Source: an uncultured Bacteroidota bacterium (GTDB lineage: Bacteria; Bacteroidota; Bacteroidia; Flavobacteriales; Flavobacteriaceae). Taken from it: a stretch of DNA of 10,876 nt. Made by a program: the position numbers and the translations under genes. Location: NCBI GenBank assembly GCA_903879875.1, contig CAIRNC010000167.1, forward strand, positions 1-10,876. The letters run 5' to 3'. The notes under the pieces were generated by a model that worked only from the letters and a program-made list of their open reading frames with translations, was not told the DNA's origin and did not search any database. Below are positions 7,313 to 10,876 of the stretch, piece after piece. Numbering within the stretch: position 1 is the first letter of the stretch; every line of letters begins with the position of its first letter.

Positions 7313-10300
7313 ATCAAAAAATTTAAAAAAATAGTATTTCGTTCCTTATTAGGACTTATTCTACTTTTGTTAGTCTTAGGCATCACCCTTTCTTTGCCTA
7401 TTGTACAAACAAAAATAGGAACTTATGTGACGGAAATGCTCAATAAAGATTTTAAAACGGATATCAAAGTTGATCAAGTTACGCTAACTATTTTTGGAGG
7501 CGTTAAGCTAAAAAAGGTAATGATTAAAGACCATCACAAAGATACTTTAATCTATGCTGATCGTGTGCAAACTAATATTTTAAGCTTTGAAAAGTTATAT
7601 AATGGTGATTTGTTTTTTGGTGATGTTCGAATAGACGGATTGTTTTTTAATCTGAAAACGTATAAAGGAGAAAACACCACTTCTATCAATGTTTTTGTTG
7701 ATCTTTTTGGACCAGGAGACCCAAATTCCAAAAAGCATTTTTTACTAAAAGCAAAAAACGTCTACTTATCCAACAGTCATTTTGCAGTTTTTGACGATAA
7801 TAAAGCAATTTCTAAAGAAGTTGATTTCACGAAGCTAAACATTTCAGCGAGTCATTTTCAAATATATGGCCCTGAAGTGATGGCTAAAATAAATAAATTA
7901 TCCTTTAAAGATGAAAGAGGATTGTTTATTGAAAATTTAAGTTCCCATCAATTTGTGTATACCAAAAAGCATATAATTCTAAATGATTTTGAATTACTTA
8001 CAAAAAATTCCAATATAAAAGGTACAGCGGCTTTAAACTATACAATTAGTGATTTTTCTGACTTTTTAAATAAGGTAAAATTTGATGTAAAAGTAAATGA
8101 AGGCTATTTGTCCACAACAGATATTCGTCATTTCTATAACGAATTGGGTAGAGGTAAAGTATTTGAAATCAAATCTAGAATTTCAGGACCGCTAAACAAT
8201 CTTACATTTCATAAATTGAAATTAATTGATGCCAAAAGAGCTCAAATTATTGGAGATGTCACCTTAAAAAATAGTTTTGGAACGGAGCATCAAATATTTT
8301 CCATGAAAGGTAATTTTTTGAAAATTAATTCAAATTACGACTATTTAGTTTCCATGTTACCTAATGTTTTAGGCAAAACGTTGCCTGTTTCATTAAAAAA
8401 GTTGGGGCAATTTGATATTAAAGCAACAACTGAAGTTACAAAAACGACAGTTAGCGGTAATTTTTTTATAAAAACGGCTATTGGGAATGTAAAATCTAAT
8501 TTGGTAATGAGCCAAATTAATAATTTTGATAAAGCAAAATATGCTGGAAAAGTGGAGTTGGATAATTTTAATATTGGTGCCTTTTTGATCCGTTCCGATG
8601 TTGGAAAAGTATCAACAAATCTTGATATAAAAGGTACTGCTTTTTCTCAGAAATATTTGAATACAGCGGTATCAGGAAAGGTTTTTAAGTTGTATTATAA
8701 TAAATATAACTACACTAATATTGCATTAGATGGAAATTTTAAATCACCTGTATTTCATGGAAAACTGAACGTCAATGATCCTAATTTATTCATGGATTTT
8801 GATGGTTTGATTGATATTAGTAAAAAAGAAAACAAATACGATTTTCAAGCCGAAATTGATTATGCTAATTTGAAAAATTTGAACTTTAAAAAAGATTCTA
8901 TTTCTATTTTTAAAGGTGATATTAAAATAGATATTGCGGGTAATACGATTGATAATTTGTATGGTAGTGTAAACATTTCGCAAGCTGCTTATCAAAATCA
9001 AAAAAACAACTATATTTTTGATGATTTTCAGCTAACATCAACATTTGATGCTGAAAGAGTTCGAACAATTTCAGTACTTTCACCTGATGTAATTGAGGGG
9101 AAATTGGTTGGGAAATTCAAATTCAACCAATTGCAAAAAATGGTTGAAAATGCTGCGGGAAGTTTGTATGCCAATTATAAACCCAATAAAATAATCAAAG
9201 GGCAATTCTTAAAATTCAACTTCAGTATTTACAATAAAATTGTAGATATTTTTTATCCTGGTATTGAATTAGGGTTAAATACTAATGTTCACGGCAATAT
9301 TAATTCTGACAAAGAAGAATTTAAATTCAATTTTAGTTCACCAACTATTAAAGCTTTCAATGCAAGTTTTGACAAAATAAAAATTGATATTGATAACAAG
9401 AATCCGTTGTATAATGCTTTTATTGAAATGGATAGTGTGAAAACCAAATACTATAAAATTTCAAATTTTAGTCTAATAAATGTAACAGCTAAAGACACTT
9501 TGTTTGTAAGGACTGAATTTAAAGGCGGAAACCAAGCCGAAGATTATTATAATCTGAATCTTTATCATACGATTGATAAAAACAAAAACAGTGTGGTCGG
9601 GATTAAAAAATCAGAATTAAAATTCAAAGATTATCTGTGGTTTTTAAATGAAAATGATTTAAAAAACAATAAGATTGTATTTGATAAAAAGTTGAAAAAT
9701 TTTGCCATTGAAGACGTTTTAATGACGCATGAAAATCAAAAAATGGAATTATCGGGTAAATTACAAGGTAATACATATAAAGATTTACAACTTAATTTTG
9801 AAAATGTCAACCTTGCAAAAATTTTGCCCTCCATTGATAGTTTAAAAGTTGCTGGAAATTTAAACGGGAATATTAATGTCAAGCAAAATAATTCCATTTA
9901 TCAACCCACTTCATCATTAAAAGTAGACAATCTCGCTATCAATAGCATCAATTTGGGAGCCTTGAATCTCGATATTGTAGGCGATAATGATTTTAGAAAA
10001 TTCAAATTGAATTCTTCATTGACCAACGAAAATTTGGAATCCTTTTTGGCCGAAGGAAATTTCGCTATTGAAAATAATCAAACGGTTTTGGACTTAGACG
10101 TTCGATTAAATAAATTTAATTTAGCGGCATTCAGTCCATTGGGAGGAGATGTGATTTCGGATATTAAAGGCTTTGTTACGGGTTCTTCCTATATTTCAGG
10201 AACTGTCAAAACGCCAGAAATAAATGGTCGATTGTTTTTAGAAAAAACAAGTGTAAAAATTCCTTATTTGAACACTAATTATGCTTTTAAAGAAAATGCA

Positions 10301-10876
10301 ATAATAGATTTGTCTGAAAATCAATTTATTTTCCAAAATGCTACTTTAACAGACACTAAGAATAAAACTGAAGGAAAACTGAATGGAACAATAAAGCATA
10401 AAAATTTCGCCAAATGGAATTTAGACTTGATCATTGATAGCAACAGATTATTAGTTTTGGATACCGAATATTCTGAAAATTCAGCATATTATGGTAAAGC
10501 TTTTATTGATGGAAGAGCTGTTATTTCAGGACCTACAGATGGATTGCTTATTAGTGTAGATGCAAAATCAAGTAAAGGTACCGATATTAAAATACCTATA
10601 AACAATTCAGAATCAGTATCAAATAGTAATTATATTCACTTTATTTCTCCTAAAGAAAAATTTAATTTGAAAAATGGTATTGTTACTAAATCTAAAAATT
10701 ACGATGGTTTAGAATTAAAATTTAATTTAGATATCAATCCCGAAGCAGACATAGAAGTCATACTTGATAGAAATACCGGGCACGGAATGAAAGGCAAAGG
10801 AAACGGTATATTATTACTAGAAATCAACACTTTAGGCAAATTTAAAATGACTGGAGATTATATTGTTGATAAAGGA
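7313..10876 (+). CDS. tamB: TamB-like translocation/assembly protein, 3' end cut by window edge
   Basis: An uninterrupted frame runs from after a TGA at 7277-7279 to the window end, with 1188 codons from 7313. A Lys/Arg-rich start (KKFKKIVFRS) leads into one membrane segment (GLILLLLVLGITLSLP), a signal anchor. A very long periplasmic region of repeating beta-strand pattern follows, rich in Asn, Asp, Lys and Phe, as in AsmA/TamB proteins, which form a hydrophobic groove thought to carry phospholipid or to aid outer-membrane protein assembly. KLKKVMIKDHHKDTLIYAD and FFNLKTYKGE near the N-terminus resemble Bacteroidetes TamB homologues. The last ~35 visible residues (NTGHGMKGKGNG, INTLGKFKMTGDYIVDKG) begin the conserved TamB C-terminal domain (DUF490), so about 300 residues probably lie outside the window. 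The start is uncertain: no ATG, GTG or TTG precedes the membrane segment. I place it at the ATC at 7313, which would give the typical N-terminus. ATA at 7307, TTG at 7367 (inside the anchor) and ATG at 7436 (loses the anchor) are alternatives. Confidence 0.85.
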   Translation, partial: MKKFKKIVFRSLLGLILLLLVLGITLSLPIVQTKIGTYVTEMLNKDFKTDIKVDQVTLTIFGGVKLKKVMIKDHHKDTLIYADRVQTNILSFEKLYNGDLFFGDVRIDGLFFNLKTYKGENTTSINVFVDLFGPGDPNSKKHFLLKAKNVYLSNSHFAVFDDNKAISKEVDFTKLNISASHFQIYGPEVMAKINKLSFKDERGLFIENLSSHQFVYTKKHIILNDFELLTKNSNIKGTAALNYTISDFSDFLNKVKFDVKVNEGYLSTTDIRHFYNELGRGKVFEIKSRISGPLNNLTFHKLKLIDAKRAQIIGDVTLKNSFGTEHQIFSMKGNFLKINSNYDYLVSMLPNVLGKTLPVSLKKLGQFDIKATTEVTKTTVSGNFFIKTAIGNVKSNLVMSQINNFDKAKYAGKVELDNFNIGAFLIRSDVGKVSTNLDIKGTAFSQKYLNTAVSGKVFKLYYNKYNYTNIALDGNFKSPVFHGKLNVNDPNLFMDFDGLIDISKKENKYDFQAEIDYANLKNLNFKKDSISIFKGDIKIDIAGNTIDNLYGSVNISQAAYQNQKNNYIFDDFQLTSTFDAERVRTISVLSPDVIEGKLVGKFKFNQLQKMVENAAGSLYANYKPNKIIKGQFLKFNFSIYNKIVDIFYPGIELGLNTNVHGNINSDKEEFKFNFSSPTIKAFNASFDKIKIDIDNKNPLYNAFIEMDSVKTKYYKISNFSLINVTAKDTLFVRTEFKGGNQAEDYYNLNLYHTIDKNKNSVVGIKKSELKFKDYLWFLNENDLKNNKIVFDKKLKNFAIEDVLMTHENQKMELSGKLQGNTYKDLQLNFENVNLAKILPSIDSLKVAGNLNGNINVKQNNSIYQPTSSLKVDNLAINSINLGALNLDIVGDNDFRKFKLNSSLTNENLESFLAEGNFAIENNQTVLDLDVRLNKFNLAAFSPLGGDVISDIKGFVTGSSYISGTVKTPEINGRLFLEKTSVKIPYLNTNYAFKENAIIDLSENQFIFQNATLTDTKNKTEGKLNGTIKHKNFAKWNLDLIIDSNRLLVLDTEYSENSAYYGKAFIDGRAVISGPTDGLLISVDAKSSKGTDIKIPINNSESVSNSNYIHFISPKEKFNLKNGIVTKSKNYDGLELKFNLDINPEADIEVILDRNTGHGMKGKGNGILLLEINTLGKFKMTGDYIVDKG

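Noticed and set aside
7261..7386. N-terminal extension of tsaD by 42 codons
   Set aside because: The extra residues do not resemble TsaD, the ATG at 7258-7260 gives the normal 340-residue protein, and the region holds both promoter boxes and the start of the tamB-like gene.
8786..9001. 71-codon minus-strand reading frame inside the tamB-like gene
   Set aside because: It is an AT-rich antisense shadow with low-complexity Ile/Asn/Phe content and no start context or neighbours.

Overview
The window looks like chromosomal DNA from a member of the Flavobacteriaceae, most likely Flavobacterium or a close relative. It is AT-rich, its proteins are rich in Lys, Asn and Ile, its genes lack Shine-Dalgarno sequences, and promoter-like sites match the Bacteroidetes -7 box TAnnTTTG. 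The gene set also fits: a type III glutamine synthetase, OmpA-domain proteins with flavobacterial features, a DUF4159 protein and a very large TamB-like protein. I see no mobile element, CRISPR array, tRNA or rRNA, and the region reads as ordinary core genome. The longest stretch between genes is 143 bases.

Layout. Positions 1-1325 (minus) hold two tandem, related secreted OmpA-domain proteins; the downstream one is cut by the window edge. A clear intrinsic terminator at 1366-1403 separates them from glnN (1423-3612, minus), which makes glutamine from glutamate and ammonia. The 143-base region 3613-3755 carries a glnN promoter candidate and an inverted repeat. Positions 3756-7260 (minus) form a compact probable operon, transcribed tsaD, rsmE, DUF4159 gene, AI-2E-family transporter. 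The gaps are about 6, 13 and 24 bases. At 7261-7312 two divergent -7 boxes lie almost back to back, one for the tsaD operon and one for the plus-strand tamB-like gene, which stays open to the end of the window.

Function. tsaD (tRNA t6A37 modification) and rsmE (16S rRNA m3U methylation) both serve translation accuracy, and they are co-directional with two envelope proteins of unknown substrate. The divergent TamB-like protein is expected to help move lipids or outer-membrane proteins across the periplasm. The OmpA-domain proteins probably contact peptidoglycan.

I do not find a new multi-gene system. The points most worth a second look are the absence of an ATG, GTG or TTG start before the membrane anchor of the TamB-like protein, the tightly packed divergent promoters beside it, and the inverted repeat that sits just upstream of where the glnN -33 box should be.
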